Below, piece after piece: positions 1-9,444 of a stretch of 64,000 bases of DNA (its first letter is position 1; every line of letters starts with the position of its first letter). Origin of the DNA: Coptis chinensis. Its lineage: Eukaryota > Streptophyta > Magnoliopsida > Ranunculales > Ranunculaceae. The notes beneath the pieces were generated by a model. That model did not search any database. It was given only the letters and a program-made list of their open reading frames with translations, and was not told the DNA's origin. The stretch lies in contig CM027377.1 in NCBI GenBank assembly GCA_015680905.1, forward strand, positions 59,603,501-59,667,500, given 5' to 3'. A program made the position numbers and the translations under genes.

Positions 1-93
1 AGGGGAAGAAGAAGTAGCAATACCATACCTAGAAGAAGAAGAACAGAAAGTTGAAACTGAAGAAGAAGAAGAAAACAACTATGGTGTCCGTTT
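1..93 (+). repeat. GAA-rich purine tract at broken 5' edge of the SDC pseudogene
   Basis: The first 72 bases are almost all purine on the + strand, mostly GAA/GAAGAA, and would read as a run of Glu. This tract does not resemble the N-terminal part of serine decarboxylase, which should lie here. A 14-bp direct repeat (CAACTATGGTGTCC at 76-89 and 123-136) bridges the tract and the first recognisable codons. That pattern suggests a rearrangement or template-switch join rather than a normal exon start. The tract may continue beyond the window. Confidence 0.6.
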
Positions 94-1460
94 AATAACC
101 TTGGTGATCCGTTTATTGAGAGCAACTATGGTGTCCATTCCAGGCAATTTGAAGTGGGTGTTTTGGATTGGTTTGTTTCGCCCTCACCGGGAATTAGAGA
201 AGGATGAATATTGGGGTTATATTACAAATTGTGGTATAGAAGGCAACCTTCATGGTATCCTTGTCGGGTTAGTAATTTTTTTTTCTTGTCACTATTGGGA
301 CTGAGTAGGAACGTGACCATTATTTACTTGAGAATAGTAAACTGAGATGACAATGTGCAGGAGGGTGTTTCCTGATGGAATTCTCTATGCGTCACGAGAT
401 ACACACTATTCTGTCTTCAAAGCGGCACGAATGTATTGGACGGACTGTGTAAAAGTCAACACTCTGGTCTCTGGTGAGATTGGTTATGCAGATTTCAAGG
501 ATAAACTACAAATGAATAAGGAGAAGCCAGCCATCATCAATGTTAACATAGGTGTGTCAGAGTTGTTCCTTCTAATTTCTATCTTTCTTACAGTAACTCA
601 TGCTCAACCTTAGTTATGTATTTGCAGGAACAACGGTTAAAGGAGCTGTTGATGATCTTGATTTAGTTATAAAAACTCTTGAAGAAACGGGATTCTCGCA
701 TGACTGATTCTACATTCATTGTGATGGGGCATTGTTTGGGCTCATGATGCCTTTTGTCAAACGTGTATGTCTTTAGTTGTTCCTTTCTTAAGCTACTGTA
801 TCCTTTGGTGGTAGTTCTATGTGAATGCATGTTTGTATATTGTGTTGATTTGTCTCAATGTCTAACAGGCACCAAAAGTCTCATTTAAGAAGCCAATTGG
901 AAGTGTGAGTGTCTCTGGTCACAACTTTGTTGGCTGCCCAATGCCTTGTGGTGTTCAGATAACAAGATTAGAACACATCAACGCCCTTTCAAGGAATGTT
1001 GAGTACTCGCCAGCGAGATGCCACCATAATGGGCAGCCGTGAACGGTCATCATGCACCAATTTTTTTCTGGTATACCACGAACCGGAAAGGTTACTGGGG
1101 GTTCAAAAGAAGTCCGAAGTGCCTTAGGAATGCTCACTACTTGAAAGACCGTCTTCGAAGAAGGAATTGGTGCCATGCTTAATGAGCTTAGCAAAGACAG
1201 CTTGTTTTGAACGGCCACAATACGAGGAGTTTGTTCGCCGGTGGCAATTAGCCTGCCAGGGAAACATCGCCCATGTTGTGGTCATGCCAAATATTACCAT
1301 TGACAAGCTAGATGATTTCTTGAATGAATTGATCGAGAAGCATGCAACATGGTTCCACGATGGAAAACCCAGCACTCCTTGTATTGCAGCCAGAGATAGG
1401 AAAGAACTGTTGTGCTTGTGCTCTACACAAGTGATGCATGTGTTTAAGTTAGACTTGTAG
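94..1460 (+). pseudogene. SDC: Serine decarboxylase (SDC, group II PLP decarboxylase) pseudogene
   Basis: Plant serine decarboxylase makes ethanolamine from serine using PLP. Four exon-like blocks match it in order: about 94-267 ([19 protein letters not shown], then [15 protein letters not shown]), 361-551 ([11 protein letters not shown]...[10 protein letters not shown]), 628-762 ([19 protein letters not shown], then FYIHCDGALFGLMMPFVK) and 869-1460 ([17 protein letters not shown]...[20 protein letters not shown]). They are joined by introns with recognisable splice sites, so this is a genomic copy and not a processed one. The N-terminal exons are missing. The first block has a frame break between DWF and [11 protein letters not shown] at 705-707 replaces an Arg codon. 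The last exon is out of frame from about 1004 to 1190. The PLP-binding Lys of the SGHKFVG motif is Asn (AAC, 923-925). The C-terminal half from 1193 to the stop reads openly. An AATAAA at 1507-1512 fits a poly(A) signal. Confidence 0.87.
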
Positions 1461-2423
1461 TTTTCTAGCATTTGTTATGCTATTTGTACTGAAAACTTGT
1501 GTTATTAATAAAACTCACGCGAAGATGGATCGTGTGAGAATCCTTCCCCCTATTTTTTTCCCATTTATTCTTGTTTACATTAGGTGTCTTTGTTGTTATT
1601 GGACAAGGATGAGTTCTCTCAGAGAAAAGTCAGGAAGGCAATGGGATTTTGATTGGTTTGACATGGCAAAGGTGCATTTAGAACCAACATTGCCTAGGAC
1701 TGTCATTGTTCGAATATGAATTGCCATTCAAGCTGCCGAAAGATTGGGAACCCAGATCGATGGAGGTATGTAATTCTTCATTTATACTTTTACATACTTT
1801 ACATGTGCCAAAGTTGTTTGGAAACATGTTTATATTCGTTCTCTTTAGTTCCCCGTATGGAAGTTGATTTTGTTTAATATATGCAGATGGATGTATCAGA
1901 ATATATGCATTTAAGATTTACCCTAATAAAGTGGAAGGAATAATTACGAGATTTTGAAATGAGCTATATTTTAGTGAGATTTTGAAAGTGGTACGTTTCT
2001 GAAAACCTAGGAAGCAAGGACACCAACACCAACACAGTCTGTCTGACATGAATGTACAACAATTCTTGAAAAAATAAAAATAGGGGTAAGGCAAGGACAC
2101 ACTTACTGACCGTGTCAGAAGTAAAACATGGATATTCCTTCTGTTTATCTAATTATATTGAGAGTTGCTTACTACTCATGATACTTTTAACTCATTTACA
2201 TGGGGTGACCAGATAGAATGTTGTTAACCAATTCACATCCACTATGTCTACATTTGGATAATGTATAGCTCATAACACTAAATGTAGATATTATTCTTCA
2301 TAGCTATCTCTTGTTATAGGAAAAGACCCGAAGTATCTTTTATTATCAATGATAAATTGTAGTGCTTGTGGTTACTATTTTCTGCCATTTAGCGATATTT
2401 TATCTTTCTCCCCTTCTTTATAG
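1461..2423 (+). other. Intergenic or intron-like stretch with one unrecognised coding-like block
   Basis: Between the SDC and HD-ZIP III pieces I recognise no gene. From about 1626 to 1763 the + strand looks coding: a run including DFDWFDMAKVHLEPTLPR, then in another frame LFEYELPFKLPKDWEPR, followed by a GTATGT donor-like site at 1765. This could be a decayed exon of a further gene, but I cannot name the family. The remainder is AT-rich with no visible repeat or ORF of interest. Confidence 0.35.
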
Positions 2424-2583
2424 ATGTCGTGACAAGCAGAAAACAAAATCTTCTCGTCTCCAGACGGTGAACAGGAAGCTGAGTGCCATGAACAAGCTAT
2501 TGATGGAGGAGAATGATCGGCTACAGAAGCAGGTCTCAAAGTTTGTTTACGAAAATGGGTATATGAAGCAACAGTTGATCAAC
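2424..2583 (+). pseudogene. Class III HD-ZIP transcription factor, isolated leucine-zipper exon
   Basis: One exon bounded by a good acceptor (TTTATAG before 2424) and donor (GTAAGT at 2584) encodes CRDKQKTKSSRLQTVNRKLSAMN, then KLLMEENDRLQKQVSKFVYENG. This is the end of the homeodomain plus the leucine zipper of the REVOLUTA/PHABULOSA/ATHB8/ATHB15 class. The exon start at the Arg-Cys codon is the usual intron position in this family. The homeodomain exon upstream and the START and MEKHLA exons downstream are absent, so this cannot make a transcription factor. The reading frame of the exon itself is open. I infer an orphan exon left by gene-fragment capture or deletion. Which of the class III genes it came from cannot be told by eye. 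Confidence 0.87.
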
Positions 2584-3318
2584 GTAAGTGCCTTCTCCTT
2601 CACTCTTTATGTATCGTATTTATACCTATCTTTCACATCCTTTACTTGATTACTAGTGAAGCCTCCAGAAACACATGTATATGCCATTTTTTCAATTAAT
2701 TAAGCGCCAGATACCTCTGATCCTTTTTCCTTTGATTTGTCTTTTGAGCTTTTGCTTTTAGAAACACAGAGTTACTATATATAAATGGGGAGACTAGGAA
2801 AGATGCTGGTCCTAGAAGTGAGGCTCGAGATTCTTCGGGCATTCTTTGAGGAAGGAAATGAACTGAGGAGTTCTTTGAATCGAGGTATGAAACACAGAGT
2901 TGCTTTTAGTGATTCAGAGGTATGAAACAGTTTATTTACTAGTTTCTGTTTTTCAACATATTAAACTATTTCTTCTTAATCACGCCAGAGTGATCATCAT
3001 ACTCACAACTCTAGTGTCAAAAGTGTTACTCTCAACCATCAACAAAGAAAATTATCAAAGTCCTACGATGGCTACTCGGTAAGAATAATGTTGTATTTTT
3101 TTTATTAATATTATTATTATTATTATTTAACTTATAAATTTTACAGAGTCACTCTTCTCATAAACCGATGAGGAACCACGGGATACTCATGCTCATAAAA
3201 ATGGGATCGAGAGAACGATACTAGCAGTTTATTCACAGAAAAAGGTTTGGTTTTTTAGGTGTGATGCTTAATCCTCAAGACTCAATGCTTATTTATATAT
3301 TGATTATCTGTAAACAGA
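2584..3318 (+). other. Intron-like stretch, one weak coding-like block
   Basis: Mostly AT-rich and intron-like. Around 2788-2884 there is a purine-rich, coding-like block (LVLEVRLEILRAFFEEGNE in one frame) ending at a GTATGA donor-like site, and another weak one near 3040-3081. I cannot assign a family. An ATT/TTA-rich simple repeat lies at about 3098-3130. Confidence 0.3.
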
Positions 3319-3415
3319 ACATCCTACTAGTGATGGAGCACAGACTGGGATGTATCAAGTTATGCGAGAACAACTTAGACATGCTGTTGAAGATATCGGG
3401 ACTGAAATCGAACAG
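3319..3415 (+). pseudogene. Unrecognised orphan exon with helical peptide
   Basis: An acceptor-like AACAG precedes 3319 and a GTATGC donor follows 3415. In one open frame the segment reads TSDGAQTGMYQVMREQLRH, then AVEDIGTEIEQ, rich in Glu, Gln and Arg and likely alpha-helical. It has the look of a real exon, but I do not recognise the protein. It lies between the HD-ZIP III exon and the CCT7 piece on the same strand and does not fit either family. It may belong to a fourth captured gene. Confidence 0.4.
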
Positions 3416-3877
3416 GTATGCAATGCTTTTACCCTTCCATACTTTGCATCATCTATATATATACCTCTGTAAGACCTTGTGCTCTTCTTGTTTCGCCTAT
3501 CTTGTAGGGAATAGTGAAATCAAATCATTCTACTCGTTGGATATATTTATTTCTATAAGAGAAGTGGAAAATCAATCAGTTCAAAGAACAAACCTTGTTT
3601 GAATAGTTTAATCCTATGTTACATGGACACGCTATATTTCAAAAATAATCCGTGTCGGATACGTATCCACGTGTCCGTATTTTTTTTTGGATAAATAGAT
3701 TTTATTAGAATGGACTTTGCACTATTGCACTATTTTTCTTTTTTTTAACATCCTAGCTTTGGTTGACACTTGCGGTTGTGTTATGGTTTCAATTGTGTAT
3801 GTCTTTGTTCGTTTGCGGTTTAAATTGTTTATGAAAGGCTGAAGTGCCGATTTTTTAATCACATGTCATGTCATTAG

Positions 3878-4438
3878 GTGAGAGTGCCCGCTACGGGGTC
3901 GATATAAACACTGGTGAAATCATAGATACATTTGCCAACTTTGTATGGGAACTTGCTGTTGTTAAGGTATTCAATGTTCTTTCCCATGTTGCTTTGTTGG
4001 TTTCTTTTTACCTACATTGGTCGTGATTGCAAATGTCTCGGATAAATGCTATAAATCGACAACAGAGGCAGCTTGCCTAATTCTAAGTGTGGGCCGAGAC
4101 CGTGAAGAACCCAAAGGTAAGGTTTTTCCAGCTAGTTGTATGGCGCGTTTGTAGTGTTATCTATCAAACATGTTACACTCGCCAAAAGTTCGGTGTCTTC
4201 ATATCCCAAGAGTTAGGTTGTTGTTCAAATTTTTATTTCTTTTTTTCATTCCACTGTGCCATCCTTGGTAGTCACAGTGTTTTTAATTTTTCTTTGTATT
4301 GTTATTTTCTAATGGCTATTCATTGTATTGATAATCCAGGCGGAGAGTGCACAAGGAGATGCTACTGCTAGAGCGATGGGTTGAGGGTGTGGCGGGGCAG
4401 GTTTCTGTGGCCGTGGAAGGGGAATGCGAAGGCGTTGA
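3878..4438 (+). pseudogene. CCT7: CCT7 (TCP-1 eta chaperonin subunit) C-terminal gene fragment
   Basis: CCT7 is one of the eight subunits of the cytosolic chaperonin that folds actin and tubulin. Three exon-like blocks give its C-terminus. 3878-3966 reads GESARYGVDINTGEIIDTFA, then NFVWELAVVK. 4042-4116 matches INAINAATEAACLILSV...ETVKNPK with small insertions that shift the frame. 4340-4438 reads AESAQGDATARAMG, then the Gly/Arg tail ending RGRGMRRR and a TGA. An in-frame TGA at 4382-4384 replaces a Gly codon in the tail. The acceptor before the middle block is not AG. Everything upstream of these last exons is absent. Introns are kept, so this is a genomic fragment. It shares strand with the SDC and HD-ZIP III fragments. 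Confidence 0.88.
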
Positions 4439-4577
4439 GCTTTTTGGGTTTGAAGATGCCAAGGACTTCTTAGAGTGAAGGGAAGATTTTGAAAGCAAGG
4501 GTGGTTTGTTTCGTGGGAAGTTTGCTTTCTGTCCTTAATTTTGTTTGCTTCAGTTTGGAGTGAGTTTGTAGCTATAT

Positions 4578-4727
4578 ATATATATATATATTTGTCTAAA
4601 CCATTCTTGTATTCATTGGATTCTTGTATTCATTGGTTATTGTAGGTTTAGCATATATATATATATTTGTCTAAACCATTCTTGTATTCATTGGATTCTT
4701 GTATTCATTGGTTATTGTAGGTTTAGC
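4578..4727. repeat. Perfect 75-bp tandem duplication
   Basis: Two head-to-tail copies (4578-4652, 4653-4727) begin in an (AT)n run and continue TTTGTCTAAACC... to GGTTTAGC. By eye the copies are identical after the (AT) run, which points to a recent duplication. Each copy also contains a short inner repeat, ATTCTTGTATTCATTGG-like, twice. It lies just downstream of the CCT7 fragment, in what would be its 3' flank. Confidence 0.85.
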
Positions 4728-4733
4728 TGGTCT

Positions 4734-5176
4734 CGCTACAAAATATGAGAAATTATTTTTTTTATTAGCAACCCATCAGCAACGGTTTATAACCGTTACA
4801 AATGAATTTTAAATTTTTTTTTTAAATTAACTAACAATTTTGCAACAGTTACAAACCGTTGGTAAAAATTTTAACAAATTACCAACGCTTAAAAAGCGTT
4901 TGTGAAATAAAAAACCGTTGCAAATGTTTTAAATATGTGTACGAAATAGTTATAATAAGCGTTGGAAATTTCTGTTTGCAACGTTTTTTAAGCGTTGGAA
5001 ATTTCTATTTGCAACGCTTTGAATTTTTGTTTGCAACGCTTTTTAAGCGTTGGAAATTTCTATTTGCAAATATTTCCAACACTTTACCGACGCCATATTT
5101 GCAACGCTTAAAAAGCGTTGCGAAAATTATTAGCAACGCTTTTTTGCCGTTGCAAATAGCCTGTTATGGTGTAGTG
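4734..5176. mobile_element. Small non-autonomous CACTA-like element
   Basis: The right end reads GGTGTAGTG at 5168-5176, the complement of CACTAC, the classic CACTA terminus. The left end is CGCTACAAAA at 4734, one base off. Inside, both ends carry many subterminal copies of GCAACG/CGTTGC and the palindrome AACGCTTAAAAAGCGTT, typical of transposase-binding subterminal repeats. No transposase is present and the length is about 440 bp. I see no clear 3-bp target duplication (TCT on the left, GTT on the right), so one end may have decayed. Confidence 0.65.
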
Positions 5177-6042
5177 GTTTGCGATATGCCCAACAATCGG
5201 ATACCATCACATGTAGCTTCCTTACAAGGAGAGCACATAAATTGGCACTCAATAGCTAAGTGTCCAAGTTGATCACATAACTGACATTGAACCTGCGGTC
5301 AATAACTCAAATATATACTAATTCAGGAGAGTTGAAACAACAAAGTTTTCACATCAATGAAAGCTCAAGAAAAGTGCAAAAAGAGGGATAAAAGGTCACT
5401 ATGTTAGGTTTTAAGTAGTGTAGTACGTGCTTCATGAAATTGGAATATGGTGGTGAGGAAAGATAGGAACTTATTGCCTACCAATATGCTGTCTTAGGTG
5501 TGTTGGGTTTGCTTCTATTATGAGTTATGTACTAGATAGACTAATGACTAGTGTCCAACTTTCATTACCTCCACTACTTCCACATGACACCTCAGATCCA
5601 ACACCAGCATTAGCACCATCACTGTCACTACCACCATGCCCACCACATTCCCAGCAAATACTCGTATTAGATATGTGATAGCTCAAATTCTTATACTACA
5701 AAGTATCCAGACTCACCAACAAAAAGAATAAAAAGAGGAGAGGGAAGCAACATTGATAGCAACTCAAATGAACAAGTGTGCAACATTATTAAACAAAACA
5801 AAGTCTATCATATTTCCTCGACTATTTCTTCAGACGTTGATTTCGTACTTAAAAAAAAAAGAGTACAAGAATTCCACATTTCAAAATCAGATGAGTTGCA
5901 AAATTATCTACATGTGCATATAGACTCAATAAAATGTTCAAAATTTATCATAAATTACCTTCATTGTTGCAAAATTAGAGCTCGCGATTCGATTGTTTGC
6001 ACCTTGATTCAAATATTTCAGTAGCAGTAATGGGTGGTCATA
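5177..6042. other. No recognisable feature
   Basis: Between the CACTA-like element and the 69-bp tandem repeat I recognise no gene or element. Short ORFs here are AT-rich and show no family motif. A Pro/Thr-codon-like CCACCA-rich patch lies near 5570-5650. Confidence 0.4.
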
Positions 6043-6205
6043 TTTGGAAGATGCAAAAATCAATATCAATTTGGTGGGTATGTATTCGCACTATGAAGAG
6101 CCAGACTCGTGTTTGGAAGATGCAGAAATCAATATCAATTTGGTGGGTATGTATCCGCACCAGGAAGAGTCAGACTCGTGTTTGGAAGATGCAAAAATCA
6201 AGGTT
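6043..6205 (+). repeat. 69-bp tandem repeat, in-frame (23 codons)
   Basis: Two copies (6043-6111, 6112-6180) and the start of a third at 6181 of a unit beginning TTTGGAAGATGCA and ending CAGACTCGTG. The period of 69 bp is a multiple of three, and the copies differ at only a few bases. In one frame a unit reads CLEDAEININLVGMYPHQEE, an acidic peptide; in another it reads WKMQKSISIWWVCIRT. The array runs directly into the coding-like region upstream of the LINE remnant and may belong to it. Confidence 0.75.
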
Positions 6206-7500
6206 TGAAGCTGTTCTGGATGGGCTACATTTGGAGGAATGGGTACAAGATTGTGTAGAGCCTAAACCGGATGCAAGGATGGACACAATAGCTGAACCTG
6301 AGGGGGTAGGTGCAAACCCTTACAAAACTAGGGTGACTCAAGACTGAGGGGTTCAAATTCTCTGTTTACTGTTTAAGGGTTATGTGTGCAACGAGAAGGC
6401 AATTTGTAGGGAAAAAAAGAAAAAAAATAGAAGTTTCAAGAGAATTACTCGTGGAGCTTGTAAGTAGTAGAGAGAGAGAGAGAGTAGTGTTGGAAAATGT
6501 GGGAAATTGTGAGGTTGGCAGAGGAGGGGAGCTCGAGGTGGAAGCCTGCCTTGACAACAATACGAATAATTGGCTTGGGTCAGAAATCTCGCTGGAAGAA
6601 AATATCTCGAAGGGGAACAGTCAAACTTCCAAGCGTCCTCTAGATTTGAATGAAGTTGAGTTATTAGAGATAAAGGCATACCAAGCGCACGAAAAAAAGT
6701 GAAAAATGGTGAAGGCAAGGGACATTTTTCCACAGGATCAACAAGGAAGTAAGGGTAGAGAGAAAAAAAAAATATGAAAAAGGTGGATGATAGGGAAGCT
6801 AGAAAAATTAGAAGACATTGGGAAGATGGTTTACAGGAGAAAAAGGAGAAGTCAAAGCTAAAAACTGTGGAACAGAGAAACAATAGGAAGATGGAAGGGT
6901 ATGATGAGCAAGATGAAGTAAGGGAGGGTAAGAAAATGAGGGTTACATATCAGAAATGAATAGAGATCAAAGCAAGAGAAGTGGTGGTTATAGAGTCAAG
7001 TACTGAGGGCTCGGACAATGCTAGCAACAAGAAACCAAAATCAAAGGACATGGAACATAGTAAAAGTGGAGGGGAAGTTATGAGGAATTCTTGGGATCCA
7101 AGATATCAACCTCTCTTTTTCAAACAAAAGTCTGGGTATGCCAAGAGTTGTTTTGAGTTCATACCATCGGAGGAAAGCAGTGAAGGTTTGGAGAGCCAGA
7201 GTCAGAAAGGAAGTGATTCTGAAGGGTCTAGGGAAGAGGAGAGAGGATCAAGCATTGGGTCAGATGATAGTGGAGGAGATGACTTTGTAGAGTACAATGA
7301 ATCTGAAGAAAAGTACTCTACCAGTAATCCACCCTATTTTGCTTATGGGGATCCTACTTTGGAATCTGCGGACTATGAGAGCAATGCTAGGATAGAGCAC
7401 TCTGCTGATATAGGGTCGGATGATAGTGAAGAGGTGGAAACATCTGAAGGAAGTTCTGGAGGAGAGAAAATTCTGGGAGCACATTTGAACCATATCACAG
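6206..7500 (+). pseudogene. Coding-like charged region, probably the 5' part of the LINE remnant
   Basis: A purine-rich stretch on + with several open segments (6382-6702, 6774-6959, 6981-7571). The predicted peptides are Lys/Glu-rich, then strongly acidic with Ser/Glu repeats such as SDDSEEVETSEGSSGGE. The last segment runs without a break into the LINE endonuclease at 7500 and beyond, so the region is probably the linker or ORF1/ORF2 start of the same element. I recognise no domain in it. A charged host protein fragment is the alternative. Confidence 0.4.
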
Positions 7501-7860
7501 GTAAAATTTCAAATGTTAACTCTAGTATAGAATGGTTTTTTACTTTTGTATATGGTAATCCTTATTCTTGAAAGAGAAAAGCAGTGTGGGATGATATTAG
7601 GAGTTTTGCTGGTTTAGTTCCTAGTCCTTGGTTATTATTTGGGGATTTCAATGCGATAGCTTCTTTAGATGAAAAGCATGGGGGGGGGGGGGGTGACAGT
7701 GCTAAATAAGAGTAAGAATGGGCAGAAGGTTAGTCTAGACAAATCAAGTGCTTTTTTCAGCAAGAATGTTCATGCTAGACATCAACGCATGCTAATGAGA
7801 TTCTGGAAAGTTAAAAGGCTGAAGGAGAAGGACAAATATCTACAATATAATGATGCTTAG
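7500..7860 (+). mobile_element. L1-like LINE remnant: endonuclease piece joined to RT C-terminal piece
   Basis: LINE ORF2 carries an APE-type endonuclease followed by reverse transcriptase. 7520-7680 reads SIEWFFTFVYGNPYS, then KRKAVWDDIRSFAGL, VPSPWLLFGDFNAIASLDE, the endonuclease region with the GDFN motif typical of plant LINEs. A TGA at 7569-7571 interrupts it. A run of 14 G (7680-7693) follows. The sequence then jumps to VTVLNKSKNGQKVSLDKSSA, FFSKNVHARHQRMLMRFWK...KYL, which matches the segment after the RT active site. The RT palm and most of ORF2 are therefore deleted. I see no poly(A) tail or target duplication. Confidence 0.78.
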
Positions 7861-8061
7861 GGAGTTATAGGAATGTAGGAATGCCCTGTGTTTCTTTTAG
7901 GCTATTTATTGTTGTTCAGTTGGGGGGGATCTGTCGTCAGTTCATACCTTTAGTACTTGTCGTCCTAATTAAGTTTTATTGTCCTCTATCTTTTAGCTTA
8001 TTTTATGGCTGTCATATTGTAATAGCTGTGGTGGATTTTGAATATGAAAATGACCTTGAAT
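7861..8061. other. LINE 3' flank, nothing further recognised
   Basis: AT-rich sequence after the LINE RT piece. It may be degraded ORF2 end or 3' UTR, but no motif supports this. Confidence 0.3.
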
Positions 8062-9441
8062 CAGAAATATGCAACGTACTTCGGTCCTATTAACACTTGT
8101 ATCAACATAGAATTTTTTTTTCACAAACGTATCAATGTACTATGCCCGATTTCACAAAAATAGCAGTCTGTTAGTATCCGTCAGTTAAGTGATGATGTGT
8201 CCATTTATTTTCAATTTTCTTTTTTTGTATTTTCCACCCTGTATAATATTAGGACGTGATGTGGCAAAAATAATACGCCTAAGATAATGGGTGAGATTGA
8301 TAACTCTTAAGGCCCAAAAAGAAGAAGGATCTAGCCCCCAAAAATGACAGAACCTGACCCATGAAACAAAAGATTATAACCCGGCCCAACAATCTAACTC
8401 AAATTCTTATACTAAGAAAGGATCACCTTCGCCCTCATCTTCTTCATCAACCATCGAACCAGCAAACCCTAAAATCAAAAACTCTAATTTTAGTGCAGAT
8501 TGGTGGTACTAACCTTGCCACAAGAACTCATCACCGAGGGGAGTTTTGAAATCACCAAAATGGGAGTTTTAAACTCTCCACGTATGAAGCTGCAATTTGA
8601 TGGCCACATCTTCAAAATCATGGATAGTCGCTGCTTTAGCTAAATCACAGAATATTACGTATTTAAGAAACACATAGCTAAGGCAGATCTTTATTTTCTC
8701 CTCTTTGAAAACGCCTAAAGGATCAAGGACATGGCCTCCCAACTCCTTGTTCTCAAAGCAGCAACGCTAATAATATAAACTCTAAGCTCTATTTCATAGA
8801 AGCACCTATATGAAGTTATGCACATGGATTATGGCTTTATGAGCGCTTGTATAATTTTTGTTCGTATAAGGTGTAACTTCAAGTGATTAAGACCAGAACT
8901 TGTAAAAAATTTCTCCCACGAGGTAGATTTCTCTAGTGAGAGGTGAGACAAATGAGTAAATATCACCAAGCCAGCTAACACACATGCCCTAAAATTAGAG
9001 TATTTTATTTTAGGGTTTGCTGGTTCGATGGTTGGGGAAGAAGATGAGGGCGAGGGTGATCCTGTACACCCGATCATTTCTTAGTATAATAATTTGGGTT
9101 AGAGTGTTGGGCTGGGTTATAATCTTTTGTTTCATGGGTTGGGTTTTGCCATTTTTGGGGGCTGGGTCTTTATTCTTTTTGGGCCTTAAGAGTTATCAAT
9201 CTCACCCATTACCTTAGGTGTATTATTTTTGCCACATCACGTCCTAATATTATGTCGGGTGGAAAATACAAAAAAAAAAAAAAAAAAAATTGAAAATAAA
9301 TGGACACATCATCACTTAACTGACGGATACTAACAGATTGTTATTTTTGTGAAATCGGGCATAATACATTGATACGTTTGTGAAAAAAAATTCTATGTTG
9401 ATACAAGTGTTAATATGACCTAAGTACGTTGCATATTTCTG
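8062..9441. mobile_element. Non-autonomous element with roughly 440-bp terminal inverted repeats
   Basis: The left arm 8062-about 8497 is repeated in inverse orientation at about 8992-9441. Outer ends share CAGAAATATGCAACGTACTT, then TATTAACACTTGTATCAACA, TCCGTCAGTTAAGTGATGATG, and further inward GGACGTGATGTGGC and AACCAGCAAACCCTAAAA. Arms differ by scattered substitutions and small indels, so this is not a recent copy. The 490-bp centre has no ORF resembling a transposase. Long arms are typical of MULE-derived non-autonomous elements, but I see no clear 9-bp target duplication, so the superfamily is open. Its right end lies three bases before the LTR of element 1. Confidence 0.85.
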
Positions 9442-9444
9442 TAT

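Noticed and set aside
955-1471. Minus-strand ORFs over the SDC pseudogene
   Set aside because: They are antisense shadows of exon 4; the + strand gives the family match.
4316-4498. Minus-strand Ser/Thr/Pro-rich ORF
   Set aside because: Antisense of the CCT7 Gly/Arg tail.
8062-9441. MicroRNA precursor
   Set aside because: The arms are far too long and continuous; this is a TIR element, though it could still give small RNAs.
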